Source of the DNA: DYFX01 sp964400625
GTDB taxonomy: Bacteria; Patescibacteriota; Patescibacteriia; SG8-24; DYFX01
DNA: 64,000 nt
Direction of reading: 5' to 3'
Assembly: GCA_964400625.1 (NCBI GenBank)
Contig: CAYNUS010000006.1
Span: forward strand, 1-64,000
Every line of letters starts with the position of its first letter. Positions within the stretch are counted from its first letter, which is position 1. Both the position numbers and the translations under genes were made by a program. The notes beneath the pieces are model-generated. The model ran no database searches, was not told the DNA's origin, and was given only the letters and a program-made list of their open reading frames with translations. Positions 1-7,255 of this stretch are shown one piece after another.

Positions 1-1197
1 CCATTCGCCGGTGTAGCGCGGATCGAGCTGCGGCGTGCCGGCGCCGAGCGTCGTGAGCCAAAGCAGGTTGAATTTCTCCTGCGAACCGATCGGCGGCGCG
101 GCGATGATCGGGAGGCCGACGCCGGCGTAGAAGGACAGTTCGCTCGGCTTCGTCCAGAGGATGTCCGATTTCCGGACGAGCTGGTCGAACTTCCGGAAGT
201 AGCTCGGGCGGTCAGGGTAATACTGGATGCGCACGCCTTCGCCCAAGTCCGAACCGAGGCCCATGTCCACGAGGCGCTTCTTGAAGTGGACCGCGACGTC
301 CTTCTTTGTGCCGGCCACGAGGTTCAGGATGATATGGCCGCGGCGGATCTTCTCGCGGAGGCTTTCGGCGATCGTGAGGCCGAGGTCGCGCTGGGCGCCG
401 GCGCCGCCGACCGCGAAGGTCAGCGTGAGCGGATGCGCGGCGACGCGGCGGCAGTTGCCGACGCCGATGGCGTCCTTGAGCGTCTGCTCGTATTTGGAAT
501 AGAAGATGCCGTTCGGATCGAGGTGGCAGACGCGCTCGCCGAGGTCCTGCATGATCGTCTCGGCCTTCTCGCCGCCGATCAGGTCCTTCGAAAGCGGGAA
601 GCCCGTGAGGAAGATGTTCTCCGGACGCACGCCGTAGAGCTTGAGGCGCTCGACCACGCGGCCGTTGGAGGCGAAGTACTTGATGCGGCTGCGCTTCGGA
701 TCCTTGGCGACCCAGGCGCGGCTGACGTCGGCGTCGGTCGTGACGAGATAGATGTCTTCCGGATAGTCGAAGTGTTCCGCGGCGAAAGCCGGCAGGAAGA
801 AGGTGCAGATGAGCGGGAGCTTCCGCTTGTTGCGCAGCGTCTCGATGAGATCGCGCCCGAGGCCTTTCTTCTCGATGAGGTAGTAGAGCTGGAGGAGCTG
901 GAGGCTCGGCTTCGAGAGGTCGCGGCGCGGATAGAACGGCTTGATCTCCTGGAAGCCGTCGAAGACGTTCCAGACCATCTCGCCCACGATCGGGACGGAC
1001 TTGAAGCGCGAGACCGCCTCGTAGAGCGTGCGGCTCTGCTTCCAGAGCTTCTTGTCGGTCTCCGGGATGCCGGGATAGTTGTTGGCGACGACGACGTCGG
1101 CGTACGCCAAGTCGGTGAGCGCGTGAGAGGCGCGTTCGTGGCCGTAGCCCATGTCGACCGTCACGACCCAGGCCTTGCGATAATGCTGTTCAGTCAT
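1..1197 (-). CDS. Partial GT-B glycosyltransferase-like protein
   Basis: The ATG start is at 1197 and 399 codons are visible; the C-terminus lies beyond base 1. The N-terminus has VTVDMGYGHERASHAL, which resembles the GxGH acceptor-side loop of diacylglycerol glycosyltransferases and MurG-type GT-B enzymes. Near the visible end, KPSELSFYAGVGLPII looks like the nucleotide-sugar loop of the same fold. No signal peptide or membrane helix is seen in the visible part, so it is probably cytoplasmic or peripheral. It lies 10 bases after the Smr gene and probably shares the transcript of the histidine kinase. The acceptor is unknown; a lipid or cell-wall acceptor is an inference from the fold only. 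Confidence 0.6.
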   Translation of the reverse strand, partial: MTEQHYRKAWVVTVDMGYGHERASHALTDLAYADVVVANNYPGIPETDKKLWKQSRTLYEAVSRFKSVPIVGEMVWNVFDGFQEIKPFYPRRDLSKPSLQLLQLYYLIEKKGLGRDLIETLRNKRKLPLICTFFLPAFAAEHFDYPEDIYLVTTDADVSRAWVAKDPKRSRIKYFASNGRVVERLKLYGVRPENIFLTGFPLSKDLIGGEKAETIMQDLGERVCHLDPNGIFYSKYEQTLKDAIGVGNCRRVAAHPLTLTFAVGGAGAQRDLGLTIAESLREKIRRGHIILNLVAGTKKDVAVHFKKRLVDMGLGSDLGEGVRIQYYPDRPSYFRKFDQLVRKSDILWTKPSELSFYAGVGLPIIAAPPIGSQEKFNLLWLTTLGAGTPQLDPRYTGEW

Positions 1198-1207
1198 GGT
1201 GCGGAAA

Positions 1208-1516
1208 TCATCGATGATGGAGCGCCGCGACGGTCGCGCCGCCGGCGGAGGCGTCGCGGAAGCCCGCGACGAGCGGGTGCCCTTTCAGCCAGCGGTGCAG
1301 CTCGTCGCGGAGCCGGCCCTCGCCTTTCCCGTGCACGATCCGCACGGCGCGCTCGCCGCGCATGAACGCGCGCTGGACGAGCGCCTCGGACGCGGCGCGC
1401 GCCTCGTCCCAGCGCAGGCCGTGCAGGTCGGCTTCAGCCACGTCGCCGCCCGCTTCGGCCAGGAACAGCAGGCTTTCGAGCGCGTCGGGGCTTCGAGGGT
1501 TTGCGGGGCTGGGCAT
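1208..1516 (-). CDS. Smr domain protein
   Basis: A 102-residue protein that is almost entirely one Smr (small MutS-related) domain. The family signatures DLHGL (near residue 31) and HGKGEG (near residue 62) are both present, followed by the usual G-GATV ending. Stand-alone Smr proteins are nucleic-acid binding and often nicking endonucleases; the substrate here is unknown. The chosen start lies 83 bases inside the upstream kinase gene. A GTG at the residue before AEADLHG is an alternative that would remove most of the overlap. The gene sits between a histidine kinase and a glycosyltransferase. Confidence 0.8.
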   Translation of the reverse strand: MPSPANPRSPDALESLLFLAEAGGDVAEADLHGLRWDEARAASEALVQRAFMRGERAVRIVHGKGEGRLRDELHRWLKGHPLVAGFRDASAGGATVAALHHR

Positions 1517-2660
1517 CGCGTTCGGGTTTCGGCGTTTCGGAGACGGGAAGCGTGAAGTGGAAGACGGTGCCGCGGCCTTCGACGGAGGAGAAGCCGACCT
1601 TGCCGCCGTGCGCCTCGACGAGGTTCCGCGTGACGAAGAGCCCGACGCCCGAGGCGTTCGGCTGCATCAGGTTGGCGTTCGAGGCGCGGAAGAACTTGCT
1701 GAAGATCTTCCGCTGCTCGTCCGGCGGGATGCCGACGCCGCTGTCATGCACCTCGAAGCGCACGAAGTTCCCGTCGCGCTCCGCGCGCAGGGAGACCCTG
1801 CCGCCTTCGTGCGTGTAGCTCATCGCGTTGTGCAGGAACTTGCTGAAGACGTAGTGCAGCTTGAGCTTGTCCGCGTAGACCATCGGCAGGCCTTCGGCGA
1901 TCGAGATGCGGAAGGCGAGCTTCTTGAGCTTCGCCTGGCTCTTGAACTCGATCGCGATGGAGTCGATGAACGCCTCGGGGTCGATCGGCTCGGGGTTCAG
2001 CCGCAGGAGCCCGCGCTCGACCTCGAGCGCCTCCACCCAGTCGGAGATCATCACGAGGATGTTCTGGTAGTTCTTGTCGGTGATGCGCAGGACCTCCTCC
2101 TGGCGCTTCGTGAGGTCGCCGACCTCGCCGCGCAGCAGGCTCTCGATGTTCCAGCGCACGGCGGTGAGCGGCGTGCGCAGCTGGTGCGAGATGATCTCGA
2201 GGAAGCGCGACTTGATCTCCTCCGCCTCGGAGCGCGGTCCGGCGTCGGCCGCGGACTTGGCGCGGACGGCCTTGGCGAGCGCGGCGGCCGCCTTGGCCAC
2301 GTCGTCCTCGACGTCGCCGTCATGGACGTGCGGCGCACGGCTCCAATCCCCCGCCGCGTACGCCTTGAGCGCCGCGACGATCTCCGCGACGTTGCGTTCG
2401 CGGCGCCGCTCCGTGAGGAACTGGATGACGAGCGCGACGCTGAGCAGGACCGTCACGAACGCCGACAGGAGCCAGGTGGCGTTCTGCAGGAAGAAGAGGT
2501 CGTTCAGATGGCGGACCTCGCTCACGGCGCCGGCGGCCGCGTCGAGCAGCACGAAACCGTAGCCGGCGAACAGCGCCCACGCGCCGCCCGCGACCATGAG
2601 CGCCGCGATGCCCACGAGCATCAAGACGAACCCGGCCCGTTGTTTTCCCGGAAGGACCAT
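1434..2660 (-). CDS. Membrane sensor histidine kinase
   Basis: 408 residues. Two membrane helices (about residues 10-32 and 61-82) flank a short extracytoplasmic loop. A linker leads to the dimerisation helix with the phospho-acceptor His159 in SHQLRTP. The HATPase domain follows, with HNAMSYT (N box), DSGVGIP (G1) and SGVGLFV (G2). A basic, low-complexity tail follows residue 380. No response regulator is adjacent, so its partner lies elsewhere. The ATG is preceded by an AAGGGGGAG ribosome site, and an extended -10 lies at 2686-2694. It probably heads an operon with the Smr and glycosyltransferase genes. Confidence 0.9.
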   Translation of the reverse strand: MVLPGKQRAGFVLMLVGIAALMVAGGAWALFAGYGFVLLDAAAGAVSEVRHLNDLFFLQNATWLLSAFVTVLLSVALVIQFLTERRRERNVAEIVAALKAYAAGDWSRAPHVHDGDVEDDVAKAAAALAKAVRAKSAADAGPRSEAEEIKSRFLEIISHQLRTPLTAVRWNIESLLRGEVGDLTKRQEEVLRITDKNYQNILVMISDWVEALEVERGLLRLNPEPIDPEAFIDSIAIEFKSQAKLKKLAFRISIAEGLPMVYADKLKLHYVFSKFLHNAMSYTHEGGRVSLRAERDGNFVRFEVHDSGVGIPPDEQRKIFSKFFRASNANLMQPNASGVGLFVTRNLVEAHGGKVGFSSVEGRGTVFHFTLPVSETPKPERDAQPRKPSKPRRARKPAVPGRSGRRRG

Positions 2661-2685
2661 ATCTCCCCCTTATTGGTACGCCCGA

Positions 2686-2694
2686 AGTATATCA
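2686..2694 (-). promoter_or_regulatory. Extended -10 promoter of histidine kinase gene
   Basis: The minus strand reads TGATATACT, an extended -10 with TATACT. No good -35 is seen because the upstream bases are the T-tract of the preceding terminator. Predicted transcription starts near 2679, leaving a leader of about 19 bases with a strong Shine-Dalgarno. Confidence 0.55.
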
Positions 2695-2698
2695 CAAA

Positions 2699-2737
2699 AG
2701 AAAAAACGGCCGCAGCGCGAGGTGTGCGCTACGGCCG
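2699..2737 (-). terminator. Terminator of phosphodiesterase gene
   Basis: A GC-rich hairpin (CGGCCG and AGCGC arms paired across 2707-2737, overlapping the stop codon) is followed on the minus strand by a T-rich tract. Confidence 0.75.
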
Positions 2738-3766
2738 GACGAAGACCTCGTCGATCGCGGCGCCGGAAAGCGTCGGGATCGAGGAGGCGGGAATGCCGAG
2801 GATGCGGAGGACGGTGGCGGACACGTCGACCAGGCGAGGCTGGCCGGCGATGCGGTGGCCCGGCTTGATGCCGGGGCCGACGATGGCGAGCGGCACGGAG
2901 CGGTTGTCCGCGTCGTTCCTGCCGTGCCCGGTCGTGCCGGGCGTGCCGCCGTGGTCGGTCGTGACGATGAGCGTCGTCTTGACGGCGCTCCCTTCATCCG
3001 CCGCCGCGATGCAGGCGCGCAAGGCTTGGAGATCGGCGCTGACCTCCTCGGCCCCACGGTACTGCTCCTCGGTGAGCCAGCCGTGCTTGTGCCCGTGGTA
3101 GTCGGGCTTCGCGATGTGCAGCACCACCAGGCGGTTGCCGGCGTCGTTCAGGGCGTCGCAGGTCCGTTTGATGATGCGCGCGTCGTTGCCGCTGCTCGCG
3201 ACGCCGGTCTCGTCGGCGTCGGGACGGAAGAACGCGAGGAGCTTCCCTTTCTGGACGGTCGCGACCGCCTTGTGGCCGGCGGCCTCGACCGCGGTGAAGA
3301 GCGTGTGCTCGACCTTGAGCGGAGGATTCCGCCAGCGGCCGGCGATGCCATGGACGGTCTTGGTCGACATCTCGTCCTTGCGCGGCTCGCGGTTCACGCC
3401 GTTCACGTCCGGATCGGCGCCGGTGTAGAGCGCCGCGTGCGAGATGACCGTCGTGGCGCCCTTCGGGACCTGGGCGGCGAGCGTGGTGGCGCCTGCCGCT
3501 TCCAGCTCCTTCCAGACCGGCATGCGCTCGGTCAGCTTGACGTGCCACCCGTCGACGGTGACGAGGACGACGCGCTGCGGACCGGAGGCCTGCAGACCGG
3601 CGTCCAAGGACGGCGCTTCGGGCAGCGCCATCCCCTTCTTGGCGGCGGGGGTCCGGGTGGCCGTCCGCTCCTTTTCGGGAGCGTCCGACTTGCCCATCGT
3701 GAGGCAGGCCGCGAGGCCGAGGACGGCCAGGATATACGGGGCGTAATTGGTGCGATCTTCCTGCAC
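2729..3766 (-). CDS. Exported type I phosphodiesterase/alkaline phosphatase family protein
   Basis: 345 residues from a GTG start at 3766. An AAGGAG ribosome site lies 5 bases upstream. A longer reading from TTG at 3841 is excluded because that TTG belongs to the promoter -35. An N-terminal hydrophobic helix (YAPYILAVLGLAACL) anchors or exports the protein. Family metal-site motifs are present: VDGWH near the start, TVISHAALYTGADP around the nucleophile Thr/Ser, KPDYHGHKHG, and TTDHGGTPGTTGHG. This is the alkaline phosphatase superfamily branch of nucleotide pyrophosphatases and phosphodiesterases, expected to cleave phosphodiesters outside the membrane. The substrate is unknown. It is a single-gene unit with its own promoter and terminator. 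Confidence 0.85.
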   Translation of the reverse strand: MQEDRTNYAPYILAVLGLAACLTMGKSDAPEKERTATRTPAAKKGMALPEAPSLDAGLQASGPQRVVLVTVDGWHVKLTERMPVWKELEAAGATTLAAQVPKGATTVISHAALYTGADPDVNGVNREPRKDEMSTKTVHGIAGRWRNPPLKVEHTLFTAVEAAGHKAVATVQKGKLLAFFRPDADETGVASSGNDARIIKRTCDALNDAGNRLVVLHIAKPDYHGHKHGWLTEEQYRGAEEVSADLQALRACIAAADEGSAVKTTLIVTTDHGGTPGTTGHGRNDADNRSVPLAIVGPGIKPGHRIAGQPRLVDVSATVLRILGIPASSIPTLSGAAIDEVFVRP

Positions 3767-3812
3767 GGAGGCTCCTTGGTCGGGGGTTTGAGGTTCAAAA
3801 GGACGACGGTGC

Positions 3813-3841
3813 AGGATACACGGAAAAGGCCGTTTTGTCAA
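3813..3841 (-). promoter_or_regulatory. Promoter of phosphodiesterase gene
   Basis: TTGACA (3836-3841), a 17-base spacer and TATCCT (3813-3818), read on the minus strand. The predicted transcript starts about 40 bases before the GTG. Confidence 0.8.
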
Positions 3842-3861
3842 TGCTTCGCGGAGGGTGCGGG

Positions 3862-3895
3862 AAAAGAAAAGACCCCCGGACGAGGTCCGGAGGTC
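3862..3895 (-). terminator. Terminator of PBP1A gene
   Basis: An 11-base stem with a 3-base loop (3871-3895) is followed on the minus strand by TTTTCTTTT. The PBP stop codon lies inside the stem. Confidence 0.85.
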
Positions 3896-6800
3896 AGTCG
3901 AAGGCGCCTGCGCCGAAGTCGGCGGCAGGGGCGGAAAGGAACGTCTGCGGCATCTTCCCCCGTTGGAACGGGATGAGGACGGGCACCCCCTCGCGGCGGT
4001 CGCCGCGATCGAGGAGCGTGACGTCGTCGGGGATCGGGAAGTCGCGCGCGGGCGCGGCCTCCGTGACCGGATGCGCGGCTTCCATGAACCCCTCCCAGAT
4101 GGGCAGGGCGACGGAGCCGCCGGTGGCTTCCCTGGCGATGGGGTCGGGCGTCATGCGTCCGACCCACACGCCGACGGCGAGGTCGGCGGTGCCGCCCATG
4201 AACCACACGTCGCGGAAGTCGTTGGTCGTGCCGGTCTTGCCGGCGACCGGGCGGCGCAGGTGCTTGGCGCGCTTGCCGGTGCCGAACTCGACCACGCCCT
4301 TCATGAGGTGCGTCATCGCGTAGGCGTCGCCCGAAGGGACGGCCTGCCGCGGCGGAAGCGCCTGGGCCTCGAAGAGGACGCGTTCCTCGACGATGCCGTC
4401 GGCGCGGCGCCGGCGTTCGCTCACTTTCGTGACGAACAGTCCGGGCGCGCCGCTCGCGTGCTGGACGGGCAGGGCCCGGCCGTTTGCGAGGATCGCCGCG
4501 TACCCGGCGGTGTGCTCGAGGAGCGTGAGCTCCGGCGAGCCGACCGCGATCGGGAAGACGCGTTCGATCTTCGACTGCACGCCGAGCGCGCGGATGACCG
4601 CGAGGGTCTGGTCGAGCCCGACGTCGACGAGCAGGCGGACGGAGACCGAGTTCAGCGACTTCGCCAGCGCCGTCACGAGATCGACGTCGCCATGGTAGGC
4701 CCGGAAGCCTTCCTTGCCGTTGTCGTAGTTCGTGGGGCACCAGGCGCCGCTCGCGGTCGAGAGGCAGATCGGGGCGTCGAGGACCGTGGAGGCCACCGTC
4801 TCACCCTTCATCAGGGCGGCGAGGTAGATGTACGGCTTGATCGACGATCCGGTCTGCCGGCGGGCCTGGGTCGCGATGTCGAACTGGATCTCGCTCCAGT
4901 CGTATCCGCCGACGATGGCGCGGACTTCGCCGGTCGAAGGTTCGATGGCGACGAGCGCGGCTTGCAGGGCCTCGTGATGAGGCCTGCCCTTCGCGTCGAG
5001 GCCGCCGGTGCGCCGGGCCGTGAGCGCGTAGCGCTCGGGCTGGCCCTTCGCGCCTTCGCGCGTCTCGATGCGGACGGTCATGAGGTCGCCGATGCGGACG
5101 CCGCGTCCGGGCTTGGCGCGCTCCCAGCTCCCGACGCGCTTGACGTCGTCGGGATCGAGCCGGAAGCGGTTGCCGCGGACGCAGAGCGCGATCGAGTCCC
5201 CGTCGCGCGCGATGACGCGGGCGTTGGGCTCGATGGCGTTGTCGGCCACCCATTCGGCGGGCGGATCGCAGCGGTCGCCCGCGGCGTCGTCGCGTCCTTC
5301 CGGACCGGCGAAGCCGAGGCGTCGCTCGAGATCGAGGAGGCCGTAGCGGACGGCCGCCTGCGCCTTCTCTTGGAGCTCCATGTCGAAGGTCGTGCGGATC
5401 TGCAGGCCGCGCTTGTAGACCGCGTCGTAGCCGTAGGTCTTCTCGGCGAAGCGCCGGACTTCCTCGCAGGCGTACGGCGCGGCCGTCGCGTTCAGCAGAT
5501 GCGGACGGCGGATGATGACGATGGCCTCGTCCTCGGCGGCCGCGTAGTCGGCGCGCGTGATGGAGCCGAGCTCCAGCATGCGGCCGAGCACGTAGCGCTG
5601 GCGCATCTTGGCGCGATCGAAATGCCCGTCGGGCGAATCGAGCGCGGGCGCCTTGGGAAGGCCGGCCAGGATGGCCGCTTCCGCCAGCGAGAGGTCCTTC
5701 ACGGACTTGCCGAAGTAGCCTTGCGAGGCCGCTTCGACGCCGTAGAGGCCTTTCCCGAGATAGACGTGGTTCAGGTAGACCTCGAGGATCTGTTCCTTCG
5801 CCCCGCGATGGCCGTACTTGGCGGTCATCTGCTTCTCGAGCCGCACGGCCAGGAGGATCTCGGAGATCTTCCGTTCGTAGCTCTTCGTCGAGTCCTTCAG
5901 GATGATCTGCTTGATCACCTGCTGGTCGAGCGTCGAGGCGCCTTGGCTCGTGCCTTCGGAGAAGTTCGCGCGCGCGGCGCGGGCGATCCCGATCGGATCG
6001 ACGCCGTCGTGCTCCCAGAAGCGCTGGTCCTCGGCGCCGATGAAGGCGTCCTGGACGTGCTTCGGGATCTCCCCCAGCGGGGCGTAGATGCGGTTCTCGA
6101 GCGTGAACGTGCACATGCGGCGTCCGTGGCGGTCGTAGGCGACCGTCGAGACGACCGGCTGGTACACGGCCACGCCGGAGAGGTCCTGCGGCTTGTCGGC
6201 GATGAAATCCTCGGCCATGCCCGTAAGCACGATCGCGGAAGCCACGGTGACGAAGCCGACGCCCGTCCAGAGCATGCGCGCGAGGACGAAGCGCTCCCCC
6301 AGTTCGGCCTTGCGGCCGTCGGGTTCGATGACCGTCACCGACTTCTGTACGCGCTCGAGGAAGTAGAACGGCTTGCGGCCGAAGATCTTCCGGGACTGTT
6401 CCTGCCGCTCGGTCGACGGCCGCGAGATCTTGAAGATCCAGCGGGGCGGCGCGCGGCGCAGGTACGGCTGTCCGGCCAGGAGCGCCGCGATCGTGAAGAC
6501 GATCGGCGCGATCCAGGCGAGCGGGATGCGGAGGTCCTCGAGGGCGCCGAACGGGATCGAGATCCAGTTGCCGCCGAGCCAGTGCTCGACCGCGGCGTAG
6601 AGCCAGCGGTCGATGAGCGCGACGGCGGCGATCCAGCAGGCGGTGCGCGCGTAGCGCAGCGGCACGCCCCACTTCGCGTCGAGACGCAGATGCAGGCGCC
6701 GATAGGCCTCTTCCGCCTTGAGCGGCGCGCCCGCGAGACGGAACACGACGGCCAGGGCGGCGATCGCCACGGCTTCGGACAGGAGTCCGATCCAGGCGAG

Positions 6801-7124
6801 GTCGCCCGAGACGGTGATGTTCAGGTACGCGAGGGCGGCGGCGGAGAAGATTCCGGCGGCCAGGACCATGAGGCGGAAGATCTTCAGCTTCCAGAGGTAG
6901 CCGAAGACCGGGCCCATGATCCAGCCGACGAGCTTGGCGAGGCCCCACCAGGCCGGGATGGCCAGGAGCGAGGCGCCCGCGAGCCCGAAGGCCAGGAGGA
7001 CGCTGCCGTCGAGGTGACGGACGGAGGCGAAGGTGATCGTCGGCAAGGCCGCGATCAGCGCCCAGGCGATGAGGACCCGGGTCACGAGCGAGGCTTCTTC
7101 GACGAAACGCTTCAGCTTCTTCAT
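3894..7124 (-). CDS. Class A penicillin-binding protein with polytopic N-terminus
   Basis: 1076 residues, bifunctional peptidoglycan glycosyltransferase/transpeptidase. The GT51 domain starts near residue 320, with the catalytic-site motif EDQRFWEHDGVD (about 365) and STLDQQVIKQ. The transpeptidase domain has the nucleophile motif GSSIK, then SLNS and KTGTTNDFRD. Before GT51 there are about 300 extra residues with roughly seven hydrophobic segments, where class A PBPs normally have one helix. The ATG at 7124 is chosen over a TTG five codons earlier because a GGGGGAAG site precedes it. The gene is monocistronic with its own promoter and terminator. It would polymerise and cross-link lipid II supplied by the mraY/murG/ftsW block at the other end of the window. 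Confidence 0.95.
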   Translation of the reverse strand: MKKLKRFVEEASLVTRVLIAWALIAALPTITFASVRHLDGSVLLAFGLAGASLLAIPAWWGLAKLVGWIMGPVFGYLWKLKIFRLMVLAAGIFSAAALAYLNITVSGDLAWIGLLSEAVAIAALAVVFRLAGAPLKAEEAYRRLHLRLDAKWGVPLRYARTACWIAAVALIDRWLYAAVEHWLGGNWISIPFGALEDLRIPLAWIAPIVFTIAALLAGQPYLRRAPPRWIFKISRPSTERQEQSRKIFGRKPFYFLERVQKSVTVIEPDGRKAELGERFVLARMLWTGVGFVTVASAIVLTGMAEDFIADKPQDLSGVAVYQPVVSTVAYDRHGRRMCTFTLENRIYAPLGEIPKHVQDAFIGAEDQRFWEHDGVDPIGIARAARANFSEGTSQGASTLDQQVIKQIILKDSTKSYERKISEILLAVRLEKQMTAKYGHRGAKEQILEVYLNHVYLGKGLYGVEAASQGYFGKSVKDLSLAEAAILAGLPKAPALDSPDGHFDRAKMRQRYVLGRMLELGSITRADYAAAEDEAIVIIRRPHLLNATAAPYACEEVRRFAEKTYGYDAVYKRGLQIRTTFDMELQEKAQAAVRYGLLDLERRLGFAGPEGRDDAAGDRCDPPAEWVADNAIEPNARVIARDGDSIALCVRGNRFRLDPDDVKRVGSWERAKPGRGVRIGDLMTVRIETREGAKGQPERYALTARRTGGLDAKGRPHHEALQAALVAIEPSTGEVRAIVGGYDWSEIQFDIATQARRQTGSSIKPYIYLAALMKGETVASTVLDAPICLSTASGAWCPTNYDNGKEGFRAYHGDVDLVTALAKSLNSVSVRLLVDVGLDQTLAVIRALGVQSKIERVFPIAVGSPELTLLEHTAGYAAILANGRALPVQHASGAPGLFVTKVSERRRRADGIVEERVLFEAQALPPRQAVPSGDAYAMTHLMKGVVEFGTGKRAKHLRRPVAGKTGTTNDFRDVWFMGGTADLAVGVWVGRMTPDPIAREATGGSVALPIWEGFMEAAHPVTEAAPARDFPIPDDVTLLDRGDRREGVPVLIPFQRGKMPQTFLSAPAADFGAGAFD

Positions 7125-7195
7125 GGATGCTTCCCCCAAGGAAGTTGTGCAAAGGCCTTGTTTTTCAAGGTTTTCGAAACCCTGAAAACACCCTC

Positions 7196-7224
7196 GGTAT
7201 ACGCCGAACCGGGCTTTTTGTCAA
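7196..7224 (-). promoter_or_regulatory. Promoter of PBP1A gene
   Basis: TTGACA (7219-7224), 17 bases, TATACC (7196-7201) on the minus strand. The -35 abuts the T-tract of the preceding gene's terminator. Confidence 0.8.
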
Positions 7225-7226
7225 TG

Positions 7227-7255
7227 AAAAGACCCCCGTCGAGATGACGGGGGTC
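7227..7255 (-). terminator. Terminator of TPR protein gene
   Basis: A perfect 10-base stem with a 5-base loop (7231-7255) is followed by TTTTC on the minus strand. Confidence 0.85.

Noticed and set aside
3855..7247. A 1130-codon open frame on the plus strand opposite the PBP gene
   Set aside because: It is antisense to a gene with all GT51 and transpeptidase motifs. Its product is a low-complexity Arg/Asp/Gly/Ala mix typical of shadow frames in G+C-rich DNA.
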